Positions 17,643 to 27,018 of a DNA stretch of 64,000 nucleotides are shown one piece after another; position 1 is the stretch's first letter; each line of letters starts with the position of its first letter. A program made the translations under genes and the position numbers. The DNA is from Clostridiaceae bacterium M8S5 (GTDB lineage Bacteria; Bacillota; Clostridia; Tissierellales; MCWD3). The stretch covers positions 1,674,001 to 1,738,000 of the forward strand of contig CP118523.1 in assembly GCA_029227815.1 (NCBI GenBank), given 5' to 3'. The notes under the pieces are model-generated. The model did not search any database. It had not been told where the DNA came from and was given only the letters and a program-made list of their open reading frames with translations.

Positions 17643-18578
17643 ATGCTGATTAGATTATTAAAAGAAGAAGATAAAGAAAACTGGATCAGACTTGCAAAAG
17701 AACTAGAAGATATTTTTGATGCACCCAATATGTCAATAGATCCTCAATTTCATAAGCACATTAACAATAAAATAAAAAAGCATGAGGCTATAGTAGCAAT
17801 AGATAGAATGTCAGAAAGATGCTTAGGTATCATCAGCTTTTCAAAGACAGATAATTGCATAGCTTGGTTTGGAGTATTTGAAAAATATCGTAAAAAAGGT
17901 ATAGGAGCCAAGTTGCTAAAATGTGCATTAAACCAACTTAATAGAGGTAAAGATATAAAAGTAGATACATTTTTAAAGGATAGTAAAAAAGGTATATCAG
18001 CATGGAAGATATACAGTAAATTTGGATTTGTTGAAGGACAGAGATTTTTTGATGAACACAAAAATGAAAGATGTCAAATGATTATACCAAAATCAAACAA
18101 TAAAAAAGGGGAGAGTTTCCACTTTAATATAGATAGGTATATAAAATGGGCAGATAAAGAGAATTGTCCAGTATGTTTAAAACAAACTCCACAAATTAAA
18201 CCTACGCTTATAAAAGAACTTAGTTATTCATGGGTAGAATGTTACAATGAAGCTCAAGGAAGACTTTTTGGTAAATGTCATGTGCTCAGCAAAGTACATT
18301 CAGAGCATTTTTATGATATGGATCATCAGGATATGGTCAATTTTATAACAGATGTACAAAATACAGCAAAGGTATTACACCAAATTACAGGAGCAGTAAA
18401 GATAAATTATGAAATACACTCAAACTCAATGCCTCATCTACATGTACACCTATTTCCAAGATATCTAGACGATGATTACCCTAGTGCACCAATAGATTAT
18501 AGAGTGTCCCAGCCATCTCCATATGAATCACAAGAAGAGTATGAGTGGTTTGTGAGTAGCATGAGAAATTTATTATAA
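17643..18578 (+). CDS. GNAT acetyltransferase fused to a HIT-family domain
   Basis: 311 residues with two domains. Residues 1-150 are a GNAT N-acetyltransferase (IAWFGVFEKYRKKGIGAKLL acetyl-CoA loop; SAWKIYSKFGFVEG). Residues 165-311 are a HIT nucleotide hydrolase/transferase, beginning with a CPVC pair (possible zinc knuckle) and ending with the histidine triad HLHVH at 265-269. HIT proteins hydrolyse nucleoside phosphoramidates or dinucleotides. The fusion suggests acetylation coupled to nucleotide-conjugate cleavage, such as modifying an aminoacyl- or nucleotidyl-linked compound; the substrate is unknown. ATG 17643 follows AAGGAGAA. Confidence 0.85.
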   Translation: MLIRLLKEEDKENWIRLAKELEDIFDAPNMSIDPQFHKHINNKIKKHEAIVAIDRMSERCLGIISFSKTDNCIAWFGVFEKYRKKGIGAKLLKCALNQLNRGKDIKVDTFLKDSKKGISAWKIYSKFGFVEGQRFFDEHKNERCQMIIPKSNNKKGESFHFNIDRYIKWADKENCPVCLKQTPQIKPTLIKELSYSWVECYNEAQGRLFGKCHVLSKVHSEHFYDMDHQDMVNFITDVQNTAKVLHQITGAVKINYEIHSNSMPHLHVHLFPRYLDDDYPSAPIDYRVSQPSPYESQEEYEWFVSSMRNLL

Positions 18579-18591
18579 TAATAAAAAAGAG

Positions 18592-18628
18592 ACTATCTTG
18601 TAATGTCACATTACAAGATAGTTTTTTT
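18592..18628 (+). terminator. Terminator after the GNAT-HIT gene
   Basis: Near-perfect stem ACTATCTTGTAATG / CATTACAAGATAGT followed by a T run. Confidence 0.95.
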
Positions 18629-18646
18629 ATTGCAAAAACCAATAAT

Positions 18647-18675
18647 TTGGCATTAATTTATTTTTCTGTTATAAT
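18647..18675 (+). promoter_or_regulatory. Promoter of the ABC exporter operon
   Basis: TTGGCA (18647-18652), 17 bases, TATAAT (18670-18675), 38 bases before the TTG start codon at 18713. Confidence 0.8.
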
Positions 18676-18712
18676 GAGCTAATATAGCATAGAAGATAAA
18701 GGAGAGGTTATA

Positions 18713-20488
18713 TTGGAAAAGAAATATAACATATTTGATTTGTTCAAAATTCCATACAAAGCAAACTCTAAGTTATTTTTCATCAAAATATTCGAGTACA
18801 TATTGTATAGCGTGTTGCCATTGTTGGAATTTTATGTAATGAGTAATTTTATTAATTTAAGTATAGAAACTGTCAAAGGAAAATCACTTAACAATATAAC
18901 ATTTCCATTGATATTATTGATATTAATTGTAGGATTCAAACACTTATCAGAGCAGATTTTCAAGTTATCTACATATAAGTTAGAGCTAGAAATTGATAAA
19001 TATTTAAAAAATATATTTTTAATAAAAAAGGCAAAATTAAACTATACTCATATAGAGAATGATAAAATGTATAACAAAGCAAACAGACTATCTGATAAAG
19101 CAGGACAAAGAGTTTTAAATGGTCTAAATGCTTTCTTAAATATAATAATAATATTAATAAAATTAGCGACATCTATTTGTCTAGTAGCTAAATATTTAGG
19201 TGCAAAAAGTATAATAATAATTTTGGTTTCTATCCCAATACTTATATTATCTAGTTACAATGGTAGAGCTACATATAAAAACACAAAAAATCTAACCAAG
19301 GATAGTAGATTTATGGACTATTTATCTATTGTACTTACTAGCAAAAGATATTGTGAAGAAAGAAGCTTGTTTAACTATTCAGATACAATAAATGATAAGT
19401 GGAAAAAATTAAGCAGAAGCAAGATAAAAAAGACATATCGGTTAATTGCAAAGTTATTTTTTAGGATGGATATAAGTGCAATACTTATGATTCTTTTATC
19501 AGGAGTTACAATTTATTATTTTGTATTAAAAGCAGTGGAAGGGGTTGTTTCATTAGGAGTAGTAATAGCACTTACAAATCTTCTACGTGATTTATCAGAC
19601 CAATTCAGATGGGGTATAATGAACAACGTATCAACATTAGCAGAAGACAAAGAATACTTTGGGGACTTTGATGAGTTTATGTCACTTACAGAAAAAAAAG
19701 ACTCCATTACAGAGCGAGTATACAAAGAAATAGATGTAAAGAAGATAGTACTTACTGATGTTTCTTTTAGTTATCCTACATCAGACAGAAAAATACTTAA
19801 AAATATTAATTTTGAGTTCAAAAAAGGAAAGCACTATGCAATCGTAGGTAAAAATGGTTGTGGCAAAACTACTCTAGTCAAATTATTAACAGGTATGTAT
19901 AGTAATTATGAAGGTGAAATACTAATCGATAATGTGGAACTTAAAAGTTTGGATATAAATACTATTAGAAACATGTACTCTATAGCATTTCAAGACTTTG
20001 CAAGATACCCTATAGATATAAAAAGTAATGTTGTTTTTGGAGATATAAACAAAGAAGATAAAGATAAATTAAATCAATGCTTAGAAGCTGTTGATATGTA
20101 TGAGTATGTAAACAAACTTGATGATAAAGAGAGTACTTTGCTAGGTAAAATAAAAGAAAATTCAACAGAATTATCAGGAGGACAGTGGCAAAAACTAAGT
20201 ATGGCTAGAGTTCTTTACAATCCATCGAATATAAGAATATTGGACGAGCCTACTGCAGCTTTAGACCCTATTTCAGAGTCGCAGCTGTATGAAAACTTTA
20301 GTATGCTTAGTAAAAATGTTACAAGTATATTTATAAGTCACAGGCTGGGTTCTACAATGCTAGCAGATACTATAATAGTTTTAGATAATGGAGAAATAGT
20401 TGAGACTGGATCACATACTGACCTAATGAAAAATAAAGGATTATATTATGAGTTATATTCTAAGCAAAGGAGTTGGTATAAAAGATGA
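18713..20488 (+). CDS. ABC exporter half-transporter, subunit 1
   Basis: 591 residues. An N-terminal domain of about six transmembrane helices (to about 310) and a C-terminal ATPase with Walker A GKNGCGKTT, signature LSGGQWQKLSMARVL, Walker B ILDEPTAALD and switch His (ISHRLGS). Half-transporters of this type export peptides, lipids or drugs. TTG 18713 lies five bases after GGAGAGG. Its stop codon overlaps the start of the next ABC gene (ATGA), so the two are co-translated and probably form a heterodimer. Substrate unknown. Confidence 0.9.
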   Translation: MEKKYNIFDLFKIPYKANSKLFFIKIFEYILYSVLPLLEFYVMSNFINLSIETVKGKSLNNITFPLILLILIVGFKHLSEQIFKLSTYKLELEIDKYLKNIFLIKKAKLNYTHIENDKMYNKANRLSDKAGQRVLNGLNAFLNIIIILIKLATSICLVAKYLGAKSIIIILVSIPILILSSYNGRATYKNTKNLTKDSRFMDYLSIVLTSKRYCEERSLFNYSDTINDKWKKLSRSKIKKTYRLIAKLFFRMDISAILMILLSGVTIYYFVLKAVEGVVSLGVVIALTNLLRDLSDQFRWGIMNNVSTLAEDKEYFGDFDEFMSLTEKKDSITERVYKEIDVKKIVLTDVSFSYPTSDRKILKNINFEFKKGKHYAIVGKNGCGKTTLVKLLTGMYSNYEGEILIDNVELKSLDINTIRNMYSIAFQDFARYPIDIKSNVVFGDINKEDKDKLNQCLEAVDMYEYVNKLDDKESTLLGKIKENSTELSGGQWQKLSMARVLYNPSNIRILDEPTAALDPISESQLYENFSMLSKNVTSIFISHRLGSTMLADTIIVLDNGEIVETGSHTDLMKNKGLYYELYSKQRSWYKR

Positions 20489-22287
20489 GATTAAAATACG
20501 ACAAAAGTTTACCAATATCCAAAACGATTTTTTATATACTTAAAACCAATCTAAAAGCAAATCCGCATATATTGATAACAAGTATGGTGATGAGTTTAAT
20601 TCAAGGGTTATCATATGGAATAATTGCAAAAAGGTTAAAAATATTTTTTGATTCTGTAAATCTAAGTATAAATAAAGGTTACATGATTAATGATACAAAA
20701 GAAGCTCTAATATACCTTATAGCTGTGATTGCTATAGCTATGTTTATTAATGGACTTAATAACGGTTTTCATAATCTTGTAGAAGGAAGAATAAACGAGA
20801 CGGCACTTTTAAATCTACATCATAAGTCCAAAAAGCTCAGTCCGTATGCGTTTGAAGATATAAAGATATTGGACGATTTAGAAAAAGCAAGAGAAGGAGC
20901 AGAGGCTTCGACAGTTTTGTTGTTTGTGATAGTACTTATCTTTACTTTTTATGTTCCTGGCTTACTATACTTAACTCTGTTTTTTTATAGCATATATCCA
21001 GCAATAGCATTAATATTGCCTGCTATATTTATACCAACAATTATAAATCAAAGGTTAAGATTAAAAATCTTTAGCCAGCTAGCTAACAAATCTGGGCCTA
21101 AGCTTAGAGAACTAAAAAGCTTAGAAGATAGCATAGTAAATAAGGATTTTTACAAAGAAACACGTTTGTTAGGATTGTTCCCTTATTTACATAGAAAATA
21201 TAAAGTTTGTTTAGACGAAGTATTAGAGCTAAAATGGTATTCAGAGAAAAAAATAGCTATAAAAGAAGGCTTGTTAAGGCTAATATCACTTATTGCATAT
21301 ATAAGCGTTATATTACTGCTTACGTATTTGTTGATTACAGGTAAAATTAGTAGTGGAAGTTTTGCAGCAGTGCTTTCTACTATAGCATTTATGTTTAGTA
21401 CATTAGAAGAATTAATATTTTATCATATAGAAACAATCTCAAATAACATAGGCTATGTTAATAACTATGTTAAATATATGACGTTACAAGAAAAGAAAAC
21501 TAAAAGTAATGCTCAAATAAATATGAAATTTGGGATTAGTTTAAAGGATGTAAGCTTTACTTATCCAAATCAAGAGCAAACAGTATTAAATAATATTAAT
21601 CTAAATATAAAAAATGGTGAAACTGTAGCAATAGTAGGAACGAACGGAGCTGGAAAATCAACTCTTTCAAAATTAATCATTGGATTATATCCATCTAAAA
21701 AGGGAGAGATAAAATATGATGATGTAGTTATTGAAAATGAAAGGCTAGATGATATATGTCATAATACATCAGGAGTGATGCAAAATTTTAATAGATATAA
21801 ATTTTCACTTCAAGAGAATATAGCTATTGCAGATATGATTAACGGTATTGATAAAAATAGAGTAATGGATACTATAAATACTTTTGAAATAAATTTAGAT
21901 AACTACGAAGAAGGTTTAGAAACTATATTATCTACAGAGTTTTCAGGAATAGACCTATCAGGAGGTGAGTGGCAACGTTTAGCATTAGCTAGAGCAGACT
22001 ATAAAAATAATAGCATAATAGTATTAGATGAACCAACTTCAGCAATAGATCCTGAGATGGAGGCAAGTATATATCAAAGTATAAAGAAAATTATGCAAAA
22101 TAAAACTGCTATCATAATAACACATAGATTGGGTATAACCCCAGATGTTGATAAAATAGTAGTATTAGATGATGGATGTATAGTAGAAGAAGGCTCACAC
22201 CAAGAATTGATGGCATTTGATTCAAACTATAAAAAGATGTATACATCTCAGATGAAATGGTTTGATTTTGATGATTATGAAAAATAG
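20485..22287 (+). CDS. ABC exporter half-transporter, subunit 2
   Basis: 600 residues with the same layout as its upstream partner: membrane domain, then Walker A GTNGAGKST, signature DLSGGEWQRLALARA, Walker B IVLDEPTSAID and ITHRLGI. Both partners keep the acidic residue after Walker B (E in LDEP), so neither ATP site is plainly degenerate. The start ATG overlaps the preceding stop by four bases. The nucleotide-binding half resembles the LanT-like exporter at 61.4 kb, but no peptide gene lies nearby. Confidence 0.9.
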   Translation: MRLKYDKSLPISKTIFYILKTNLKANPHILITSMVMSLIQGLSYGIIAKRLKIFFDSVNLSINKGYMINDTKEALIYLIAVIAIAMFINGLNNGFHNLVEGRINETALLNLHHKSKKLSPYAFEDIKILDDLEKAREGAEASTVLLFVIVLIFTFYVPGLLYLTLFFYSIYPAIALILPAIFIPTIINQRLRLKIFSQLANKSGPKLRELKSLEDSIVNKDFYKETRLLGLFPYLHRKYKVCLDEVLELKWYSEKKIAIKEGLLRLISLIAYISVILLLTYLLITGKISSGSFAAVLSTIAFMFSTLEELIFYHIETISNNIGYVNNYVKYMTLQEKKTKSNAQINMKFGISLKDVSFTYPNQEQTVLNNINLNIKNGETVAIVGTNGAGKSTLSKLIIGLYPSKKGEIKYDDVVIENERLDDICHNTSGVMQNFNRYKFSLQENIAIADMINGIDKNRVMDTINTFEINLDNYEEGLETILSTEFSGIDLSGGEWQRLALARADYKNNSIIVLDEPTSAIDPEMEASIYQSIKKIMQNKTAIIITHRLGITPDVDKIVVLDDGCIVEEGSHQELMAFDSNYKKMYTSQMKWFDFDDYEK

Positions 22288-22382
22288 ATATTGTATAATA
22301 ATTTAGGCTTATAGGAAAACTAAAATTCTTGACAAAATTAGATTTTTTAAAAGCTATGATTATATTGTGAAGGATGAATAGA

Positions 22383-22757
22383 ATGTTAAGTGATAAAATG
22401 TTAAAAATGAAGAAATGGGCTGTTGTAGGAGTGACAGAAGACAAGAGTAAATATGGCTATAAAATTTATAAAAAGCTAAAAGATAAAGGTTATGAGGTTT
22501 ATCCAATAAGTGTTAAGAACTCAAAAATAAATGGTGAAAAAGCGTATAAAAGATTGTCAGAGTTGCCGGTAAAAGTAGATGTTGTTGACTTTGTAGTTAA
22601 TCCAAGTATAGGTATATCAATTATTTCACAGTGTAAAGAATTAGATATAAAGAACGTGTGGTTACAGCCAGGGACAATCAGCGAAGAGATAATAAAATAT
22701 GCACAAGAAAATGATATAAACCAATACCAAGGCTGTGTGTTAGTAGCACTCAGTTAA
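22383..22757 (+). CDS. CoA-binding domain protein
   Basis: 124 residues, single CoA-binding Rossmann domain (YccU/PF13380 type): WAVVGVTEDKSKYGYKIYKKL, then YPISVK and VWLQPGTISEEI. Such small proteins bind acyl-CoA or CoA; their physiological role is unclear. ATG 22383 is eight bases after GAAGGA; ATG 22374 overlaps that site. It is a single gene. Confidence 0.8.
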   Translation: MLSDKMLKMKKWAVVGVTEDKSKYGYKIYKKLKDKGYEVYPISVKNSKINGEKAYKRLSELPVKVDVVDFVVNPSIGISIISQCKELDIKNVWLQPGTISEEIIKYAQENDINQYQGCVLVALS

Positions 22758-22832
22758 CAACAACAAACTATAAATTATAAGAGGTGTATTTTTGTAGTGA
22801 AAAGAGATACTAAACATATAGGAGGGAACATA

Positions 22833-23318
22833 ATGAAACGATTATTATTAGTCATAGTATTTTTTAGTGTTATTAATTTGTTAGTAGCATGTACTTCTGG
22901 TAAAAACGAGGCTACATTGAAACTAGGGTTAGATAAAATAGAAAATAGTAAAGATGCTATAGCATTTATAGTAAATAATCCTACAGAAGAAGAACTTAGC
23001 AAAATACGGAATCTCAAAGAGTTTGAATTTGATAAAAGCAATGAATCATTATTAGTAGTACCAGTTAATAATAATTCTAGTGTTAAAGTTATAGAACTTA
23101 CATTATATAAAGAGGGTATAAAATATGGTAAAGAACTATTTAAAACTGATAGTACATCAAATAATTATGCATTACAAATAAAAGCAACAAGACCAGAAGG
23201 AGTACCGGCGATGGAAATCATTGTTGAAAAAGACGGAACAACAGGTGAATATCAAGTGTCTTACAATGGTAAAGAAGGAAACCCAAAAGTAGAAATTATA
23301 AAAAAGAACACTAAGTAA
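22833..23318 (+). CDS. Lipoprotein, unknown function
   Basis: 161 residues. Signal peptide MKRLLLVIVFFSVINLLVAC with lipobox LVAC, so C20 is lipidated and the protein sits on the outer face of the membrane. The mature part is a beta-rich domain of about 140 residues with no recognised motif. ATG 22833 follows TAGGAGGGAA; an upstream in-frame ATG at 22797 lacks good spacing. It is a single gene with a terminator downstream. Confidence 0.75.
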   Translation: MKRLLLVIVFFSVINLLVACTSGKNEATLKLGLDKIENSKDAIAFIVNNPTEEELSKIRNLKEFEFDKSNESLLVVPVNNNSSVKVIELTLYKEGIKYGKELFKTDSTSNNYALQIKATRPEGVPAMEIIVEKDGTTGEYQVSYNGKEGNPKVEIIKKNTK

Positions 23319-23383
23319 TGTAAAATAGATTAGAATAATAAGGATTATTGTTAAAGAGAGAAAATGTGTATGATGAATAACGA

Positions 23384-23417
23384 GAAACTATTAGAAGTAT
23401 ATTGATAGTTTCTTTTT
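23384..23417 (+). terminator. Terminator after the lipoprotein
   Basis: GAAACTAT pairs with ATAGTTTC, followed by TTTTT. The next 150 bases hold no recognised element. Confidence 0.8.
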
Positions 23418-23570
23418 AGTATTGTTAAAGTAGTAAAAAAATAATAAAATAGTACTATAAAAAGTCGGAAAACTATGCTTACTTGATTTTAATGTGATTA
23501 AGTGTTAATATTACAAGAGGGTTTAAGGTAAACTAATAACTACAGTATAATAGGTAAAAGAGGAATACAT

Positions 23571-24917
23571 ATGGAATTAAAAGATTTTAATACGCAAAAT
23601 ATTATAGAAAATGTAAGAAAGGATAGTATAGCCGAAGAGCTAGGCATAGAAAAAGGAGATATAATACTATCAGTCAATGATAATCAAATCAATGATATCA
23701 TAGAATACAAATACCATATTTCAGATGATTATGTAAAAATGGAAATATTAAAGCCAAATAATGAAGTGTGGGAGTTAGAAATAGAAAAAGAATATGATGA
23801 GGATATAGGAATCGAATTTACAAATCCTCTAATAGATAAAGCAAAGAGTTGTAAGAATAAATGTGTATTTTGTTTTATAGACCAATTACCAAAAGGTATG
23901 AGAAAAACACTGTATTTTAAAGACGACGACTCAAGATTATCTTTCTTACAAGGGAATTTTATTACACTTACGAATATGAGTGATGAGGAAATCGATAGGA
24001 TAGTGAGATATAGAATAAGTCCAATAAATATATCAGTTCATACCACAGATCCAGAATTGAGAATAAAAATGTTAAACAACAAAAATGCAGGTAAATTACA
24101 TGAACGACTCAAAAAGCTCAACGAAGCAAATATAGATATGAATTGTCAGATAGTACTTTGTCCAGGAATCAATGATGGCAAACATTTAGATAAAACTATA
24201 GATGATTTATTTGAGTTTTATCCTAACATATCTAGCGTAGCAATAGTTCCAGTTGGTTTAACAAAGTATAGAGAAGGATTATTTGATTTAGAGATATTTA
24301 ATAATGAGTCAGCAGGAGAGCTTTTAGATTATATAGAGGAAAAACAAAAAGGATTTATAAAAAAAATAGGGAGTAAATTCGTATTTGCTTCCGATGAATT
24401 TTTTATATTAGATGGCAGAGAAATTCCAAGCTATAATGAATACGAAGGTTTTCCTCAGATAGAAAATGGAGTAGGATTAGTTAGGAAATTTAAAGAAGAA
24501 ATAGAGCGCACGTTAGATGATATAAATATTAAAGGGGAAAAAACCAAAACATATACAATAGCTACAGGAGTATTAGCGTATGAATTTATGAAAGAAGTAG
24601 CTGAGCTTGTAACTGACAAAATTGGAGACATAGAGATAAATGTAGCAAAAATAAAGAATAAATTTTTTGGTGATAGCATAACTGTAGTGGGGTTAATAAC
24701 AGGGCAAGATTTGATAGAGCAACTAAAAGATACACATATAGGTGATGGTTTAATAATATCAAGTGCAATGCTCAGAAGTGGAGAAGAAGTGTTTTTAGAT
24801 GATATGACAGTAAGTGATATAGAAAAAGCTTTAAGTACGAAGATATATATTAGCAATAACGATGGGAAGAAATTCGTAGAGCTATTTTTAAATTTGAGAG
24901 GTGAAAAGTTTGAGTAG
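23571..24917 (+). CDS. DUF512-family PDZ/radical-SAM-like protein
   Basis: 448 residues. An N-terminal PDZ-like segment (about 8-70, [20 protein letters not shown]) is followed by a radical-SAM-like core with the Cys cluster [27 protein letters not shown] and then the DUF512 domain (about 230-440). Such proteins lie upstream of der in many Clostridia and probably modify or assemble something in ribosome or envelope metabolism; the reaction is unknown. Its last 17 bases overlap the der reading frame, and the der start codon lies inside its 3' end. Confidence 0.88.
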   Translation: MELKDFNTQNIIENVRKDSIAEELGIEKGDIILSVNDNQINDIIEYKYHISDDYVKMEILKPNNEVWELEIEKEYDEDIGIEFTNPLIDKAKSCKNKCVFCFIDQLPKGMRKTLYFKDDDSRLSFLQGNFITLTNMSDEEIDRIVRYRISPINISVHTTDPELRIKMLNNKNAGKLHERLKKLNEANIDMNCQIVLCPGINDGKHLDKTIDDLFEFYPNISSVAIVPVGLTKYREGLFDLEIFNNESAGELLDYIEEKQKGFIKKIGSKFVFASDEFFILDGREIPSYNEYEGFPQIENGVGLVRKFKEEIERTLDDINIKGEKTKTYTIATGVLAYEFMKEVAELVTDKIGDIEINVAKIKNKFFGDSITVVGLITGQDLIEQLKDTHIGDGLIISSAMLRSGEEVFLDDMTVSDIEKALSTKIYISNNDGKKFVELFLNLRGEKFE

Positions 24918-26229
24918 ACCAATTGTTGCAATAGTAGGAAGACCTAATGTTGGGAAATCAACATTATTTAATAGGCTAGCAGGTAGTAGAATAGCCATAG
25001 TAGAAGATAAACCTGGAGTAACAAGAGACAGGATATATGCAGAATGTGAATGGCTTAATAAATATTTTACATTAATAGATACAGGAGGAATAGAGCCAGC
25101 CTCAGAAGATATAATATTAAAACAGATGAGAAGACAAGCAGAAGTTGCCATAGAAACAGCAGATGTTATATTGTTTATGGTTGACGGAGCACAGGGGCTT
25201 ACATCAACAGATAGAGAAGTAGCCACTATGCTAAGGAAATCAAAGAAAAAGGTTTTACTAATAACAAATAAAGTAGATACTCACAAGACTCCAGATAGTA
25301 TATATGAGTTCTATGAGCTTGGGATAGGTGATCCTATAGTAATATCAGCAAGTCATGGATTTGGGATAGGGGATATGCTAGATGTAGTAATAGAATATTT
25401 TCCGGATGATAAAGACACAGAGTATGATGATGATGTTATAAAAGTAGCAGTAATAGGAAAACCAAATGCAGGCAAATCTTCACTTATAAATAAAATATTA
25501 GGCGAGGAAAGAGTTATAGTAAGTGATATACCGGGTACTACAAGAGATGCAATAGACACACCGTTTGATGTCGGAGATGATAAGTTTGTATTTATAGATA
25601 CAGCAGGGCTAAGAAGAAAGAGAAGCGTAGATGAAAATGTAGAGAGATACAGTGTAGTTAGATCATTAGCAGCTATAGAGAGGTCGGATGTTTGTCTAAT
25701 TGTAATCGATGCTTCAGAAGGATTAACAGAGCAAGATAAAAAAGTTGCTGGTTATGCTCATGAAAATGGAAAAGCAGCAATAGTATTAGTTAATAAGTGG
25801 GATTTAATAGATAAGGACGATAGAACATATCTTGAATTTGAAAAAGAAGTTGTAAATGGCTTAGCATTTATGAAATACGCGCCTATAATAACAATATCAG
25901 CACTTACAGGAAAAAGAGTTAACAGAATCATAGATATGATAAAGACAGTAGCAAATAACCATTCGCTTAGAATAAAAACAGGTATACTCAACGATATCAT
26001 CGGTGAAGCAGTATTAATGAATCAACCGCCGTCAGATAAAGGAAGAAGATTAAAGATATACTATGGTACACAGGCTAGTGTAAAACCTCCTAAATTCACT
26101 ATTTTTGTCAATGACAAAGAGTTAATGCATTTTTCTTATACAAGATATTTAGAAAATAAGATTAGAGAAAGTTTTGGTTTTGAGGGAACTCCTATAAGAT
26201 TCGAGATAAGACAAAAAAGGGGGCGATAG
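24910..26229 (+). CDS. der: Ribosome-assembly GTPase Der (EngA)
   Basis: A two-G-domain GTPase of 439 residues needed for 50S subunit maturation. First G1 [10 protein letters not shown]3 DTGG, G4 NKVD; second G1 [10 protein letters not shown]3 DTAG, G4 NKWD; then the C-terminal KH-like domain ending [10 protein letters not shown] chose TTG 24910 (protein starts [10 protein letters not shown]) five bases after AGAGGTGA; the GTG at 24901 lies in that site. It overlaps the DUF512 gene and sits two bases before plsY. Confidence 0.95.
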   Translation: MSRPIVAIVGRPNVGKSTLFNRLAGSRIAIVEDKPGVTRDRIYAECEWLNKYFTLIDTGGIEPASEDIILKQMRRQAEVAIETADVILFMVDGAQGLTSTDREVATMLRKSKKKVLLITNKVDTHKTPDSIYEFYELGIGDPIVISASHGFGIGDMLDVVIEYFPDDKDTEYDDDVIKVAVIGKPNAGKSSLINKILGEERVIVSDIPGTTRDAIDTPFDVGDDKFVFIDTAGLRRKRSVDENVERYSVVRSLAAIERSDVCLIVIDASEGLTEQDKKVAGYAHENGKAAIVLVNKWDLIDKDDRTYLEFEKEVVNGLAFMKYAPIITISALTGKRVNRIIDMIKTVANNHSLRIKTGILNDIIGEAVLMNQPPSDKGRRLKIYYGTQASVKPPKFTIFVNDKELMHFSYTRYLENKIRESFGFEGTPIRFEIRQKRGR

Positions 26230-26231
26230 TT

Positions 26232-26837
26232 ATTAAAGACATAATAATAGTAGCTGTTATATCATATTTTTTAGGTAATATCTGTGGTTCTTATATTTTT
26301 GGTAAACTTTTTAGACAAAAAGATATTAGAAATCATGGTAGCGGTAATGCAGGAGCAACAAATGCGCTAAGAGTTTTTGGTGTAAAAATAGCCCTTTTAG
26401 CGTTTTTATGTGATTTTATTAAAGGAATGATAGCAGTATATTTAGGTAAGTATATTGTTGGCACAGATTTAGGCGTATATATATCAGCTATTGCAGTGGC
26501 AGTAGGACATAACTATCCAATTTTATTAAGGTTTAAAGGAGGTAAAGGGATAGCTACTTCATTTGGAATACTAATAATAGTTTGTCCACTAATAGCGCTA
26601 TCATCAGTAGTAGTTTTTGTATCAGTAGTCTACATTACTAGATATGTGTCATTAGGATCAGTAATAAGTGCAATTGCAGTACCAATAAGCGGACTAATTA
26701 TATACAGACCATTTGATAAACAGTTTTTTATATTTACATTAATAATAGGATTAATGGCGATATTTAGACATATAGGTAACATTAAAAGGTTACTTAATGG
26801 AACAGAAAGAAAGTTAGGTCAAAAAGCAAAAAGCTAA
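26232..26837 (+). CDS. plsY: Glycerol-3-phosphate acyltransferase PlsY, apparent AUU start
   Basis: PlsY transfers an acyl group from acyl-phosphate to glycerol-3-phosphate in the membrane, starting phospholipid synthesis. The full 201-residue reading contains the three family loops: GSGNAGATNALRVFG, VGHNYPILLRFKGGKGIATS and IFRHIGNIKRLLNGTE. No ATG, GTG or TTG occurs in frame between the der stop and ATG 26427, and starting there would delete the first transmembrane helix and first catalytic loop. ATT 26232 lies eight bases after AGGGGG and gives MKDIIIVAVISYFLGN, a normal PlsY N-terminus. The start is therefore most likely AUU. It is in an operon with der and gpsA. Confidence 0.92.
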   Translation: MKDIIIVAVISYFLGNICGSYIFGKLFRQKDIRNHGSGNAGATNALRVFGVKIALLAFLCDFIKGMIAVYLGKYIVGTDLGVYISAIAVAVGHNYPILLRFKGGKGIATSFGILIIVCPLIALSSVVVFVSVVYITRYVSLGSVISAIAVPISGLIIYRPFDKQFFIFTLIIGLMAIFRHIGNIKRLLNGTERKLGQKAKS

Positions 26838-26868
26838 ACTAAAGGTATATGTATTTGGCACTTATTGA

Positions 26869-27000
26869 ATACAGACTATTTGACATAAGTTTTTTATATT
26901 TACATTGAGAATAGGAGTAATGGCTTTATTTAGACATAAAGGTAATATTAAAAGGTGATTTAATGGAACCGAATCAAAATTAGGCCAAAAAGCAAAATAA
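26869..27000 (+). pseudogene. Decayed duplicate of the plsY 3' end
   Basis: These 132 bases match the last part of plsY (from about 26702) closely: ACAGACTATTTGA, TTTTTTATATTTACATT, TTTAGACATA, ATTAAAAGGT and AAAAAGCAAAATAA. Several substitutions, small deletions and an in-frame stop are present. It is a tandem partial duplication that has drifted and codes for nothing complete. Confidence 0.88.
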
Positions 27001-27018
27001 ATTGATTGGGGGATATAA

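Noticed and set aside
22329-22366. TTGACA upstream of the CoA-binding gene as a promoter
   Set aside because: The best -10 (TATGAT at 22355) is 20 bases away, outside the normal spacing; left uncalled.
26427-26837. plsY beginning at ATG 26427
   Set aside because: It would lack the first membrane helix and the first catalytic loop that are encoded intact just upstream in the same frame.
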